Shown one piece after another: positions 24,220 through 37,714 of a DNA stretch of 64,000 nucleotides. The position numbers and the translations under genes are program-made. The stretch is from Tipula vernalis (taxonomy: Eukaryota; Arthropoda; Insecta; Diptera; Tipulidae): contig OY282560.1 of NCBI GenBank assembly GCA_958295665.1, forward strand, positions 208,428,420 to 208,492,419, given 5' to 3'. Numbering within the stretch: position 1 is the stretch's first letter; every line of letters begins with the position of its first letter. The notes beneath the pieces are model-generated. The model made no database searches and was not told the DNA's origin. It was given only the letters and a program-made list of their open reading frames with translations.

Positions 24220-24292
24220 TTTTCGAGGTTCGAACTACGATCTAAAATTTTAAAATCCACAACGCTAACACCTAGACTACTGCGACATGGGA
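24220..24292 (-). pseudogene. tRNA-like sequence (tRNA pseudogene or SINE head)
   Basis: On the minus strand, GTAGTCTAGGTGTTAGCG resembles a tRNA D-arm and pol III A box, and AGTTCGAACCTCG matches a T-arm and B box (GTTCGAANC). They are separated by about 35 bases, as in a tRNA. The anticodon region is A+T-rich and does not form a clean 5-bp stem, and the acceptor ends do not pair well. T-rich runs follow on the 3' side. I therefore call it a decayed tRNA or the 5' head of a tRNA-derived SINE, not a functional tRNA. Confidence 0.45.
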
Positions 24293-26830
24293 ATTTGCCG
24301 AAAAATTACTTGGTTTTATAAAAAGTTTTGAGCATTCTACTAAATTATATAATATGTAGATAGATTTACACAATGTGACGTATCAACATAGAGAAAGATA
24401 AAATTTGTCAGATCTTTCTGTAATTTGGTATACAGATGAAGAAAAATATTCTAAGAATAATTTCCTTTTACATCATATCGGAAAAATCACGGAAAATGCG
24501 AGAAAATCGCGAATTTCCACTCGGAAAATTCGTCGGGAAAAGACTAAAAAAAATATGCTGATCATCCAACATTAATTTAAATTTTTTTTTTTTGTCGTGA
24601 TTTTTGAAAAATGGACATCCATGAAAAAAAAATCATAAAAAAAAAATTAAATACATCCCAACTCCGTATGCTGCTAACTACGCAGCTGTACTATTTAAAA
24701 AAATCATCAAACATTCTTTTCTATAAAAAAAAATACACAATACATATCGCTCATTTGCTGCAACAATGACACAATTTAAAAATAACAAATGTTATAATTT
24801 GAGAGACATTTCCGTTTGTCTTGTAGTGAGCTTTATAGCTTTAGGTGTGTCGTTATATCAGTTTTAACTATATTAAAAAGCCGATATTTCTCTATAAATA
24901 AGTCAAAAACGACCGATTTTGAGTTATGCCATTGTGGTAGCAAATGAGCGATATACAATTGACCATTTTAGAGATGGCGCTGTAAAATTTGGATAATTTT
25001 TCCTGGTCTGGGAAAACTCTGTAAAGCCTTCAATTACAGAGTTTTCCCAGACTTGAGACCAGACTCAATCGCATTTTCATGCAAAAAGACATCATATAGC
25101 CATTTTACGTCAACGAAATCGGTCTCGAAGTAGTTTTTCGTGCGGACATATATACATACCCGCAATTATTGCTCGTTTAATAATATAGATACAACGATAA
25201 AGGGACTCTAATCTTTGAAGAACCTGGTACGCATTTTCAATAATCAGTAATAACTTATATCGGTCAGAGAAAATCACATACTCTAAAATATTTTAGGGAC
25301 CCGAAACACTTTCTATTAAGAAAAATCGGAAGACATACCGTTACTGACGTTCCAAAATCAATTCTGCAGCAAAATACTTGCAATTCGATGTTCTAAAATC
25401 AAATTGACAAATGCAGAAGCAAGTAGTTTTTGCAGTCTTTTTATACTACCTGTTCCTGTAATATTGATTACAAATTCAATCTAGCGCCTATTCGAAAAAG
25501 AGCTAAAACGCAAGAGAAAGTTGCTTTTGCGCTGTTATCTATTGTTTTATTACTGCACTATATGAACAATGGTTTAGTACAATAAATGATAAATTTTCGC
25601 TTAATTTTAAATTTTGTCTAGTAAAAATGTTAGAAACCCAAAATTGTAATATTAGATCGTTTGACTAAAGGAGAAGGATATCTACCGCTATTATGGGAAG
25701 TATTTTGAATTAGGCGACTCCAATGTTTGAGCTTTTAAAATTTTAAAAAGCACTCAGTCATCATGACTCGGAAGAAAATTCCTTTAGGTTGTAATAATAA
25801 TGAAAAGTAAGAAATCAGAATTTTGGCCTAACACGGAAAACTTTTAAAATAAAATTAAAGATGAGGTTGCATCAGTTGGCCGAAATCATTAAAGACGGTT
25901 AATATTGCACTGATCAAGTATTTAATAAACAGTGTTGTTTTGCTAAAAGATACTCAACCAAATTTATATCTTGAAGCAAAGAAAACGGCAATTGGATTTA
26001 AAATCGTCGAGTGACCGTCGTAAACTACAGTAATATTTCAGCTGACCGTATGTTAAATTTAATACCACCCTTTGTATGTATATTGAGGTTTAAGATCGTG
26101 TGCATTAGAAGGCAAAACTATAAAAAAAATCCATTTAATCCTTTGTGTCACAAGTAGAAATATTAATGGCTAGATTTTAACATTTACTGACTCGCATACA
26201 CAACAGACAGGATGTAAAAGGATACAACAAGCTTTAGAAATCAGTACCCGTTATGCCATAATTTTAGATTGGTATCTCTTCGGATGACAAATTTTCAAAT
26301 TTGATCAAACTTATCGAATATATTGTGACTCCAAATTATAGAATTACACGTACAGATTTGAAAAGCTTGACGTGGACTCTTTCCATTGTGTGTGATATGC
26401 AAGCGAGCCAATCTGCGAGATTCGTGTTATTTTTTTTTTAAATTAAACTGTTAAACCAACGTAGCGTGTTAAACAAAATTTGTTAAAAAATACTTTAAAA
26501 ACTTTATACCAGCCTCGATTTTAGAATCCATTTATAATTGTGAATAATGCTCCAGGTCGCCTACATTTATAATCAGCATTTTTCCAACCAATAAAACAAA
26601 TTTAAGAGAAAAGTTTAATAAATAAATATCATACTAGAAGCCGTCGCACATCATATAGGGAAACAGAACAAAATTCTGATTTACTTAAATCCAGTTTCAT
26701 TCAAAAAGGCATTCGAACCTGCAGTATACGTTGAAAAATCATTTTCTTGTAAATTATTCCAATATAGATCGATGCTGAATTAATATAAATTTATAGAGAG
26801 GGACTATCATGGGTTCCATAACTAAAGCTT
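24293..26830. other. gene-free stretch, probably including old transposon DNA
   Basis: No domain-bearing frame is seen. 25090-25180 (CGAAATCGGTCTCGAAGTAG, then CGTGCGGACATATATACATA) has the look of the 3' end of many insect transposons, so the surrounding kilobase may be eroded element DNA. One clean hairpin is listed separately. Confidence 0.45.
25006..25052. repeat. perfect 19-bp hairpin
   Basis: GTCTGGGAAAACTCTGTAA at 25006-25024 is exactly complementary to TTACAGAGTTTTCCCAGAC at 25034-25052, with a 9-base loop. It could be the inner part of a MITE or a small-RNA precursor. The stem is shorter than the usual animal miRNA precursor and has no mismatches, so the former is more likely. Confidence 0.85.
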
Positions 26831-27087
26831 CCAGGGGCCTATTCTCGAATTCCACATCCATTTTCCACATGTGGACATCTGTCAAAACTCATAAAAATTA
26901 AATTTTTTCGGTACTAAGGGAATATTTCCGAATGGGTATAAGCATGTGGAAAAATTCCCCATATAGGAAAATGTCAATGCCCCATGTGTTTTATATACGA
27001 ATTACGATTTTCGAACCATTTTTTGACAACTTTGACAGATGTCCACATGTGGAAAATGGATGTGAAATTCGAGAATAGGCCCCCAGG
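26831..27087. mobile_element. MITE with ~53-bp nearly perfect inverted ends
   Basis: The left end begins GGCCTATTCTCGAATTCCAC and runs to GACATCTGTCAAA; the right end is the same in reverse complement with about one mismatch in 53 bp. CCAGG occurs on both outer sides (26831-26835 and 27083-27087) and could be a 5-bp target duplication, though run-length ambiguity in the G/C tract leaves the exact ends uncertain. The ~250-bp interior has no coding capacity. The high arm identity suggests it is young relative to other repeats here. Confidence 0.88.
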
Positions 27088-27318
27088 TAACTTTAAATTC
27101 AACAAAATATGTCATGGTTAAACTTTATTTCAATTCAGTTTGAGTTCAGTTTCGAAATTCCATCGTTTTCACATTTTCACAGCACTAAAGCAACTGTTCT
27201 GAACCCAAATTATAATTACCTATACTTTGATTTCTATAAAATTACATTTTTCTACTACTTTGAAACTAGTTCAAAGTGTGATAAGTATTTTACGATTTTT
27301 GAAGCTTAAAACTAAAAA

Positions 27319-28474
27319 TTAAAAATGGAGGTGTGGCCAACACACGACTTTCTTTTACGAACAGAGAATTTTGAGAAATTTTAATTTTTTTTTTAATTTT
27401 ATTTTTTGGAAACATTTGTATTTAGAAGTTTTTTGTAAACCTTATACTTTTTAAGATATTTGGAAAATAACTTTTCTGGACCAATCGAGTGGACACTTCC
27501 GGTTAGCCGATGTAGAGTAAAATTCACTGGGATCTGCCAATTTATCAAAAAAGCTTAAATCTGAAGTTTCAGTTCGATTGGTTAAACCATTTAGGCTGTA
27601 GAGAGGACACAGACTGACAGACAGACAGACAGACACTATTTCGAAACCCACTTTTTCGGACTCAGGGGACCTCCAAACAGATGAATCACTAAAAATCTCA
27701 AGGTCCAAAATTTTCATGATTACTATAATTTATTTTACTAGAGTAAAAGAAAGTAATAAAATGGTTTAGTTGTCAATTAGGGGCCATTATCTAAATAACA
27801 AAATTTTTTTCATTTCGTTGCGTTTTAGTACAAAGAGCACTACTTGTCAACATTTTTTCGTATTTTTGCAATGATTTTTTTTTGTTTGTATTAAAATTAG
27901 TTCGTCACCTATTACTTTCTTTTACTCTAGTAAAATAAAGTATAGTAATCATGAAAATTTTGGACCTTGAGATTTTTAGAGATTTATCTGTTTTGAGGTC
28001 CCCTGAGTCCGAAAAAGTGGGTTTCGAAATGGTGTCTGTCTGTCTGTCAGTCAGTTTGTCCGTCTGTCAGTCTGTCAGTCTGTCTGTGTCCTCTCCACAG
28101 CCCAAATGGTTTAACCAATCGAACTGAAACTTCAGATTTAAGCTTTTTTCATAAATTGGGAGGTCCCAGTGAATTTTACTCCAAATCGGCTAACCGGAAG
28201 TGGCCACTCCCTTGGTCCAGAAAATTTATTTTGCAAATATCTTAAAAAGTATAAGATTTACAAAAAACTACTTAATACAAAATGTTTCTAAAAATTAAAA
28301 ACAAATAAAAATAAAAAAATAAAAATTAAAAAAAAAAATTAAAAAAAAAAAATTTAAAAATTTAAAAATTAAAAAAAAAAATTAAAAAAAAAAAGTTATA
28401 AAAAAAAAATAAAATGTCTCAAAATTCTCTGTTCGTAAAAGAAAGTCGTGTGTTGGCCACACCTCAATTTTTTT
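27319..28474. mobile_element. foldback-type element with arms of ~440-560 bp
   Basis: The left arm (about 27319-27760) and right arm (about 27909-28474) are inverted copies: the outer ends read GGTGTGGCCAACACACGACT and its complement, the inner ends ACTAGAGTAAAAGAAAGTAA and its complement. About 150 bp of unrelated sequence lies between. Each arm carries a GTCT/AGAC tetranucleotide tract and the conserved block TGGTTTAACCAATCGAACTG. The right arm is longer because of an expanded A-rich tract at about 28290-28410. Similar long-armed elements with internal short repeats are known as foldback elements. Confidence 0.88.
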
Positions 28475-30550
28475 CATTTGGGAAGCTAAGGTTTGGTTCC
28501 TTTATTTTGGTAGTTTTTTTAGGTTTAATCACAAGCCTAACATAAAAGCCTAACAGAAAAAAAATCAAATGAGAATGAGCCATGGGAATGATTTTGTGCC
28601 GATTTACAAATAGAACCGCTTATAGTCAGATTGCAAAATAACTGTTTATTTTATAACTGTCGAACTGATTAAAATGCCTATAGATAGCATACAAAATGAA
28701 ACTATTCAAATGGTTAACAAACTGTTTCATTTGATCGTGAATTATATAACAAAAAGTATTAAGCGGCATAACAACATTTAAAAGAAATGGTAACTAGTAA
28801 TTAAATCGCTACATATAAATAAATATGTAACGGTGTGTACGTTACACATACATATACGATAAGATATTATGTATAATATAAAAGGTAATAATTATTTAAT
28901 TATGTTCTTTTACGTGTCTGTTATTATTATGATGTATGCGATGCTAATGTTTTCGTCTGACTATTAGTTTTATAAAATGGTTTAGCGGGTGAATAACTAC
29001 GTTCAGTTTGAAATACTACTGGTGAAGAAGCCGCACCCATCTAGGGTATGTATGTAAATCTTTAAATTTTTTGTTGTTGACACCTTTACATCACCTGCAT
29101 TCCAATAAAATAATGTCACATCGGGCGACGTGACGACTTGTAATTCAACAATAAATATTTCTTTAAATTCAACACGCATGTGTGACACATGGAAATAAGA
29201 CAAGACGAAATCAATAAGACCAATCTGTATTCAAAAATGTAGCTATAAAATCGGTATACAAACGTAATACAATAAAGAGTAAGTTTCACTTTTTAATAAT
29301 TTTTGTAGATGTATGTGTTTTACTTTCATTATAAGTAAATTCTATTTTTTTTTTGTTTTTGTTTTTTTTAAAGTGTTGAAATAACATAATACTCGTCTCA
29401 AACATAACACAAACATTAGATTGTGTTAGAGATCAAATATATACAAGAATAACAAATAATAGTTTAAGAACGGTATTTAATAAAGATTTGATTGATTGGA
29501 TTTGTTTCTTCATACTACATACAAGTTTTGTTAAAAGATCATCATCACTTAACTGTCATGAGATGGTATAAATTTTATTTACCGCTCTGTGCTAAATACG
29601 ATTTGTTCCCCTTGCGAATTAATGATACAGAGTTGAAGTCTCAGATTTGTTAATTATTTCTTTTGCTATATTGGACATGATGATGTTATGCGTTGGCATC
29701 AATATGCCAAATTACGAAATGTACACGTAGATCGATACATCTATAAGTACGTTACATATAATATAAATGTCAGCATTTTAAGTGGATTTTAATTATTTTA
29801 ACATTTTTATACTGTATAGGCTGCATGTTTAAGGTTAAATAACCGTCAGCACGTCACAAAAGTTAAATGTTCACGTTTGTTCTGTACAATAGTCGCGTTT
29901 ATACGAATTTTACTATGGTTAACCTTTTAAAGACCAATTTTGATTTCCTAAGTGTCGATAAATAAGATAAGTTTTACTCAAATTCACCAATATGGCAAAT
30001 ATGATTTATATGGTTAGTGATTTATCTTAATTGAGCAGCAATTTTATACAAATTTGAAAGCAGCATTATGAAAATTGAAATTTATATGCAGTCTACTGCA
30101 ATTAAATAGACCGAAATAGTCAGTTCTGAGTCATTAAGTCAATCATGTTATCTCTAAGACTAAGTCTATCATTGCCGCTTCATATTATTTTCTAATGTTT
30201 AGAAGGATAACTGGGGATCCCAACGGACCATTCACCAAAAATAAGCCCTACATGCTCTAGAGTCTAGGCTCTAGAGGGATCCAAAATAATAAATAAATAA
30301 ATAAATAAAACAAAATTATGGACCATCCAAACTTAGAACCATTTTTATGGCTTGTGTGAAGAAAATCTTGTTTTAAATCTGGACCAATAACTTATTTATT
30401 TGCGAAATACGCATTGATTGCATTGAAAAGAAATGCTCAGAAGTTAAAATGTTCTTTGAAAAAATAGTTTTATTAAGAGGAATCGGCTTGAGGGAGGGAT
30501 CGCTATTTGAAGTTTTGTGTAAGAAACCATGTCTAAAATGGGACCCGCTC
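28475..30550. other. A+T-rich DNA without recognised genes
   Basis: No gene or transposon recognised. A short (AAAT)n tract lies at about 30287-30310. Confidence 0.5.
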
Positions 30551-30852
30551 GAAACGCGATATTTCAAAACGCGATATGACGAAACGAGATAAAGTATAAA
30601 GCGCAAAATTTCAAAACGCGATATTCCAAAACGCGATATGGTACAAAGCGCGATATTTTAAAATTATTTATCTTCCTTAATTTTAAATATAAAATTTTCC
30701 TTCACCTTTATTATGAAATTGAAAATGTACGATGGAACTAGGATATACGTTTTTAAATATCGCGTTTTGTACTATATCGCGTTTTGCACCGTATCGCATT
30801 TTGAAATATCGCATTTTGTACCGTATCGCGTTTTGCACCGTATCGCGTTTTG
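30551..30852. repeat. two-armed array of AAAACGCGATAT units
   Basis: The left arm (30551-30654) has five copies of CGATA within GAAACGCGATATTTC, AAAACGCGATATG and related units spaced about 15-40 bp apart. The right arm (30753-30852) has six copies of the reverse complement (AATATCGCGTTTTG, CCGTATCGCGTTTTGCA and related). The arms can pair around a ~100-bp A+T-rich spacer. The CpG-containing core CGCG stands out in this A+T-rich region. No transposon ends were seen. Confidence 0.9.
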
Positions 30853-33800
30853 AGAAGTCATAAAAGAAGGTTAAATGTTGTATTAATAAATTTATGTGGG
30901 GCATAAACTATGTGCACCTTTCAACTTAAACTGATCTAGCCATTTAGTAAGTTGGTAACTGACTTTACTTAGTACTGAAACTATCGCAGCAGGCGATCTC
31001 AATTTTTACAACTAAGCATGGTTTCCATTCTCTGAACCTCGTAATTCCCTAGGTCCCCCAGCTGCAATCTTTGCTGATTTTGGCTTCCTGTGGAAGTTCT
31101 CACAACAAGCATTGTAGGAATGTATTTAAAACTGGATGGAAAATCGTTTGTACGGTAATTTAGAAGTTAACAAGGAATTAACAGCAGTAACCTCTTTCTG
31201 CCTGCCATCTCAATGAGTTAAATTCCTCATCCTTTAAAATAAAAACCTGCTAACAGCACTAGGTTTTTAAAGCCCCAGTAGATTTTCCCCATTTCCTCAA
31301 TTCAAATGCGATAATTAATTGTGCATTCAAAGTAAGCTTTCTATGTATCAAATTCCATGCCAGTTCCTGTCTTTCAAATCCTCTAACCGAACATCTCTCT
31401 CACCCAAAACATTTTTTCTGCATCTCAAAAGTGTAAACGTCAATTATTCAGCCGGTTCCGGCGTTATCGCTACAACATTATTATAGAATGAACTAACTAT
31501 ATAAGGTGTAAACCTAGCCTTCCGACCGCCAATCTGATCAGATTGTAGCAGAGTTATTGAATCGTAACATTGTAAAAATAATGGTGAATCTCAATCAGGC
31601 ACTGGATAAATCAAGTAAATGCTTAGTGCTACTTCTTAGTGCTAAATTCTAAGTGGCTTCTGTTGATCTCCCAACTATTCATAAGGTACATAAGGTGCAA
31701 AATCAAAAACCGTCCTTTTCGCCTGATATGCACAATTAAACCATCACAAACTCTTTAAATTCACTCGAACACAGCGTGAAGGATGCCTTTTCGATATTAT
31801 TTATAGAATGAAAATATGCTATGCTTTTCTTTGAAGGCAGTAATAAAGTTAATAGCCGTTTGTTATCATTTTGTTCATTTGCAGGGTCATGGTTACAAAA
31901 AACATATAGATGTACAGCATTTACATTTCTTGCAGAAAAATGTAGATGCTGAAAGTTGCTGAAATTTCTTTAAGACCTATTTTTGAAATGAAATACCTTA
32001 AGACACAACTTGAAGTCGTTGATCCGTTTTGACCTTTGAAATTTTGAAAGAAGCCTAATAAATTAGACTCAAACGTTGGATATTTTATAACCTTAAGATA
32101 AACTAACCAGACGCTGCATGGAAAACAGTGCCGCCACAGTATGTTGTCCCACAGACATATCCGTGCCACGAAGTTCTAAAATAAGAAATATTGACAGTCC
32201 TAAAACATTAAAAACTTTTAGAATGTCAAAATTTTACTCTCAATCTTTTTACAGCAAACAGAACTTGTGCAATTTTATATATTTTCTAAAATTTATAAAA
32301 TCTAGATTTTTTTTTATACCTCAAGAACTTTTATAATTTCCACGGCTTTAAAATTTTTTGACTGTTCATTCATGCACTCTTAAAATTTTTAGGATTATCT
32401 GAAATTTAGTGAATTTTCAGAATTATGGTAATCGTCAGAATTTTATAAATTTTTTGACTTGGTACAATTTGTCGCGTTTATGGATCGGATTGTAAAATTC
32501 GCTTCATTAAAATTTAGTAGAAATTTCAGAATTATCCTAATTTTATGTGTTACAGAATTTTTTTAAATTAGAGAAGAATTTAATTTCGTAAACTATCGTA
32601 TTATCAGAGTAAATCAGAATTTCAAGAGATTTTGGAATTCTTTATATTAAACAAATTTTATTTAAAAAGGCCAGGGACTTTAGCGCCTTCCACCTACTGG
32701 CCCCCTCCCTCCTTCCCTTAGACTTTGCAAAATTTATTAATTCAATAAAAACTTTATTAAAAAAAAACGATTGAAAGTTAAATTCTTAAAAATCATCTTA
32801 AGCAATTGAGCACTAGAGTAACTTCCGGCTAAGGCTACGTCGAAAACGCCTTGAATTGAAATTCTTTCTCTTAATTGAAGCATTAAAATTCATACGTTTT
32901 TTTTTTATTTGACTGAAACTCCTTAAATTCAAGACAAGTTTCAAAAATTCAAGAAATATTCTTAAATAATTTTTGACATACTACAATATGTACAATCTTC
33001 CGTAAATATCGATAATTCTTCTTAAATTCTAGAATTATTGCATAATACGTGATTTAATGGATCGTTCACGAAACCTTCAAAATCTGTATTTCTGGATTTC
33101 TTGAAAATTCCTTGTTTGGTGGGAAATTAAACGCCAGAAACAATTAAGATTAATTGAAAATCTGAAAAATTTTGAATATAAATATAAAATTTGGAAAATT
33201 ATAAAATTTCACCAAATTCGAATTTTATATTGCTAACACAAAAAGTAACAAAACGTTTTAATTGAAGATCTTATTGGGATATACAAATTCACCATATCCC
33301 TATAACGGTATGTCTGTTACTGTTGCCCATATGAAAGCTACCGCAACACTATTCTTGATTATATGACACATGTACCAAATTTATCCAATTTTTATTTATT
33401 TTTAGATCCTGAGATTTAGATTTTAAGCATACTAACTACGTTTAAAAATTTAATAAATTTAGAAATTATTTTCAGAATTTTACAAATTTGATTCAAATTT
33501 CGAATTAAGGAAATTTTCGAAATACAGTTACTTAACTATTAAGCTGTTGCCTTCAATCTCTTAAACAAAACTGATTTTTTTGTGTTGGCATTTTGAATGA
33601 TTATGAACTTTTAAGTTCTCACATACGCTTCAATTCTGGTTTTTTAAAGCTAAAACATTCAATTTTATGGAAATTTTAATTTTTACCAAACATTTTAAAT
33701 TATTTTTTGTCTTAATTTTAAAAGGTTATTCTCTGAAATTTTCTTAATCTCCACAAATTCTGAAATGTTAACGGAAACGTTACTAACTTCTAATAGTATA

Positions 33801-36800
33801 TCAAATTATAATTTCTAATCTACTTTCTGTATCAAATTAGGAATTCTACAAAATGCAACATTTAAACTGAGTTTCTGAGTTTTTTAGAAAGTATCAAAAA
33901 AAAAAATTAAAATTCGTTAATGCCTTAATGCGTGACAACCGCTGCATATTTAAACGGGACAATTTAAATGAGCAACCAACAAAAATTGGGATGGCAACAC
34001 AATATATAATCAAATAAGGCAACAAATATAATATTTTGGAACAAACAGAGTGAATACAAAAAAACGGTGCCGTTTAATTGCCAGCCATTTAAATGTTTAA
34101 AAACCATTAGCTAATTTTGGGCCCGCACATGGTTGCGTTAAAATTAAATAGTCTGCATAAGTACGTCCCTTTCAAAATAAATCAAAAGTCATTTCAAATT
34201 CTGAAAAATCTTTCGATTACAGGCTAAATAAATAATTTGAAAATCAAAATTTATTTTTCTCGTTCAAAATATCGGTCTAAAAATTCTTCAAATTTACGTT
34301 CCTTTTATATGTTCAAAATGTCTTTAAATTTCGGTTTTTTTCAAAATTTTCTACGATCACTAAATTTAAGCAAAAGGAAATTCTAGAATGATCCCATTAA
34401 ATATTAAATTAGAAATTTTAAAAATCAGACTTCAATGCCACATTTATCGGAACATCGAATGACAATATTAAATTCTATAAAAAAAGCTTACCCTAGAACG
34501 TATTTGTCCGATGTTGCTTCTAATTCCCGAACTGAAAAATGGATTTTATCGATACTACCGATACAGAAACAGCATGAGAATGTAAATGATATATGAAGAA
34601 CAAACTAGGTACAACGACGACAATAATAACGATACTAAAAAAATGCCTTCGATTTGAATTTTGGTCAGCATGCAACATTTCTTAAAAAGCTAAGCCACCT
34701 TGGTTATTTTTTATTAGTTTGATGCTATTTCGATTTTACTTTCGTTTAAAAACAATGAAGCGGCATCATTTGTTTATAAACAAAAATTTAGGAGGCGGTG
34801 TTAAACAAATTTGTGTGTTTATTAACGCGATTGCTGACAAAACAATCCAAAGTCAAAATTAAGTTACTATCAAGAAACCACTTTCTTTCATGAACTCATA
34901 AAAATCGTAAAAGTCTTATGAAATTTAATGTTTTATATATGTTCATGTGTAGACGTAACATTGTACAATTATGGTATTTGAATAACTAGGTGAAAAATAA
35001 TTAGATAACTTAATTTTTAATTGACAGTTGATTTGATTATAACAAATATTTTTGAGGATGAAAAAGAATTTTTCGGAGATCAAATATTCCATTAGGATGA
35101 ATGTTGTGCAAATTATTTAATTGTTAATTAATGTAAGTACACATTTTTTTCCTTCCAATTGAAAATAAAGAATCAAATTTGATGAAATAATAAAACGTGA
35201 TTTTAAATTTCTGCATTCAAAGCAATATAAATTTGCTTGCTTACAATATTACCAATCATTTAGAATTTTAATTAATTTTTACACAAGTAGGTATATTATT
35301 ATGAAAGGTGTATTTTTAATAGTATTATTATGTAAGTATTTTTAATAGTGATGATTTACTTTAATTATTATTATATCAGATAACGATCTAAGAAATTTTA
35401 ATAAAAGAAAGTTCATTAAAGAACTGTGGTGGAAAAACTCGATTTCAAAGAATTTCAAGTTCAAAGAGAAATATTTAGAGTTTGATGACATTTGAAATCC
35501 AAAATGTACTTAAATGAGTGACAGGTTTGGTTTAACCTTGAGCTCGTACCGAGGAAATACACAAACACAATCGTTATACAAAGTTAAAATCTTATACAAA
35601 CTCTAACTTTATAAAGAGAACGTTAATAGGAGAATCATTTTTAGTTTAATGTGCAAATATTTAGTCAGTCAGCTAGTTAATAGCATAAAATTCACTGATG
35701 AGCATGTACAATACTTGTATTGAATTAATTGGATTTTGATATAGCGGTCAATCTGTACGGAATTGTTTGGAAATTGGTTGCAAATTTTGAAATCAATTAC
35801 AAACTAAACTTTCTTTCAGATAATAGAAGCATAGAAGTTGTGTCAACGGGATCAACGGATTCAATGGTCGTCGGACTAATGTAACCAGTCCATTTATATC
35901 ACTGAGGGTCATCAACACAATTACTATTGTATCAGAAAAGATAATCTCGCGGTGAGTGAAACCATCTTAAATCGTAATTCCAACGACACTGCGTATTCGT
36001 GGCTGCGGATGTGAGAAAAAATTTTCGCCAATCAATCAATATTTTGCAGAGTTTATCAAAACTATTTTCCAGAAGGTTTGAAAGTTCACAAATGCTGGAA
36101 CTTGTGCTCCTAAATTTACCACGTTATAAAATAAAATAGTTTTAGCTAAGAAATAACCTATTATGTTTAAATGTTATACAATTATTTCTAGAAGCTTCAC
36201 GTCTTACTTTGGGAATTTTACATCAAAAATGCCATGTATTTTCATTCCATTTGGAATAGTTTCAAACCAAATTTTTGTTGGTATAGAATTATTCTAGAAA
36301 AAGACAATTATTTTTGGTTTTTATTTTCAGCAAAATTTCCAGTTTTACTTTTATTCCGATTCCGATTACAGTTACCAAAGTAAGACGCTAAATGTTTTCG
36401 ATTTTATTGTGTATGTTGATTATAAAATGGTGACTCTTCATTTTGTTATTAAAGACATAACTCAATTTCTGATAAAAAACGCGTGGCTGTGTTTCGTAGT
36501 ATCCAACTGTAGAGATTGCAATTACGCCATTACCTCTTCCTAAAAGATTCACTTTTGACCTGTTTGCAGCTAAACTTGAAGAATTTATGATTCACAAGCC
36601 AGGGAATTTTAGGATTTTTAAGGCTATAGGCTTGAATTAGTGGTCGACGCCTATCGTCCCGGTGGTTACTTCCGATGTAATAGTCCGAATTTGGTGGGTC
36701 TGGAAATATAAACCAGTAACTTATTTGTTGAACAGGATATCAAAAGGGTTGGTATTTGCTACGATTTGGTTCGATCAATTATCACCTGCGTCAATAATTT

Positions 36801-37714
36801 TCAGGATCTTGTGAATGATCGTGAATTTATCAGGCAAATAGGGTGGCAAATTGTGTTAACCTCAATGACTATTCTGACGGAAAACATAACAAATTAGAAC
36901 ACACCTAACGTTTTTCCAAGTTTTCTTTCATGATGTAAGAGGGGAAATGCTATATGAACTTGGAGGACCAATCCAAACCATTTTGAATTCGGCGCATTGA
37001 ACTAAGTTGCAATAAAAGTTGACTTACTTCACGATGTCACTCTATCCTCAATGTAAGTGAGTGTAGTGCGAATTTTATCCATGAAGGGGGAACTTGGTGT
37101 GGTGACTGAAACCAAATTTTCGACGGATTCGAAAAGATTCGCCAATGTCCGACTATTTAATTTGGGTTTCAAAAGAAGAAACCAACGATGAAGGGTAAAC
37201 TGAACACAGTTCGAATACAAAACCAATAGTTATGAAAAGACTGGAATTGGCAAAATCATCCTTTCATAAACTGAAATTTGACACTGAGTGACGGTATGTT
37301 AAGGATTGAAATAGTCCCGAGGAAGAATATTTTTTATTTTTTTTTTACTATGAGTATATGCAAATACCCGAATATTATTATCAAAAATCGTCAAATCCCA
37401 GATATCGCATGTGAGACAGAGGTTTACAATTTTACAATCTCACCGCATATGGTGCCGATAATGCCTGTGAGATGTTGTATACCATTGAGTTATGGATGTT
37501 ATACTATATAAATGCAAACCATTAGGTTATTGATGTTATACTATATAATGAAAATACTGTAAATAAATAAATGTTAATATGTTACTATTGGGTGATGGGA
37601 GTGGTGTGGGTGATGGTAATATTTTGTAAATCATTACTTGTATACCAATGATCAAAGCGAAAGCATTAAAATAAAATAAGAATAAACAAATAGATTGGAA
37701 GTCAAGTATATTTC
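30853..37714. other. long gene-free A+T-rich region with low-complexity patches
   Basis: No host exon or recognisable transposon was found in these ~6.9 kb. 32170-32660 and 33400-33760 are low-complexity mixtures of AAATTT, AAATTTC and TTTAAAATT. A pyrimidine tract CCCCCTCCCTCCTTCCCT lies at about 32700. Several 60-80-residue frames were read and none shows a domain. Confidence 0.5.

Noticed and set aside
25006..25052. miRNA precursor
   Set aside because: The stem is only 19 bp, perfectly paired with a short loop, and shows no extended imperfect helix typical of animal precursors; kept only as a hairpin.
27451..27717. 88-residue minus-strand frame with VCLSVSLCPL repeats
   Set aside because: It is a translation of the GTCT tetranucleotide tract in the left arm of the foldback element.
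30240..30276. CTCTAGAG repeated twice as a regulatory palindrome
   Set aside because: Two 8-bp copies 6 bp apart with no wider context; too short to support.
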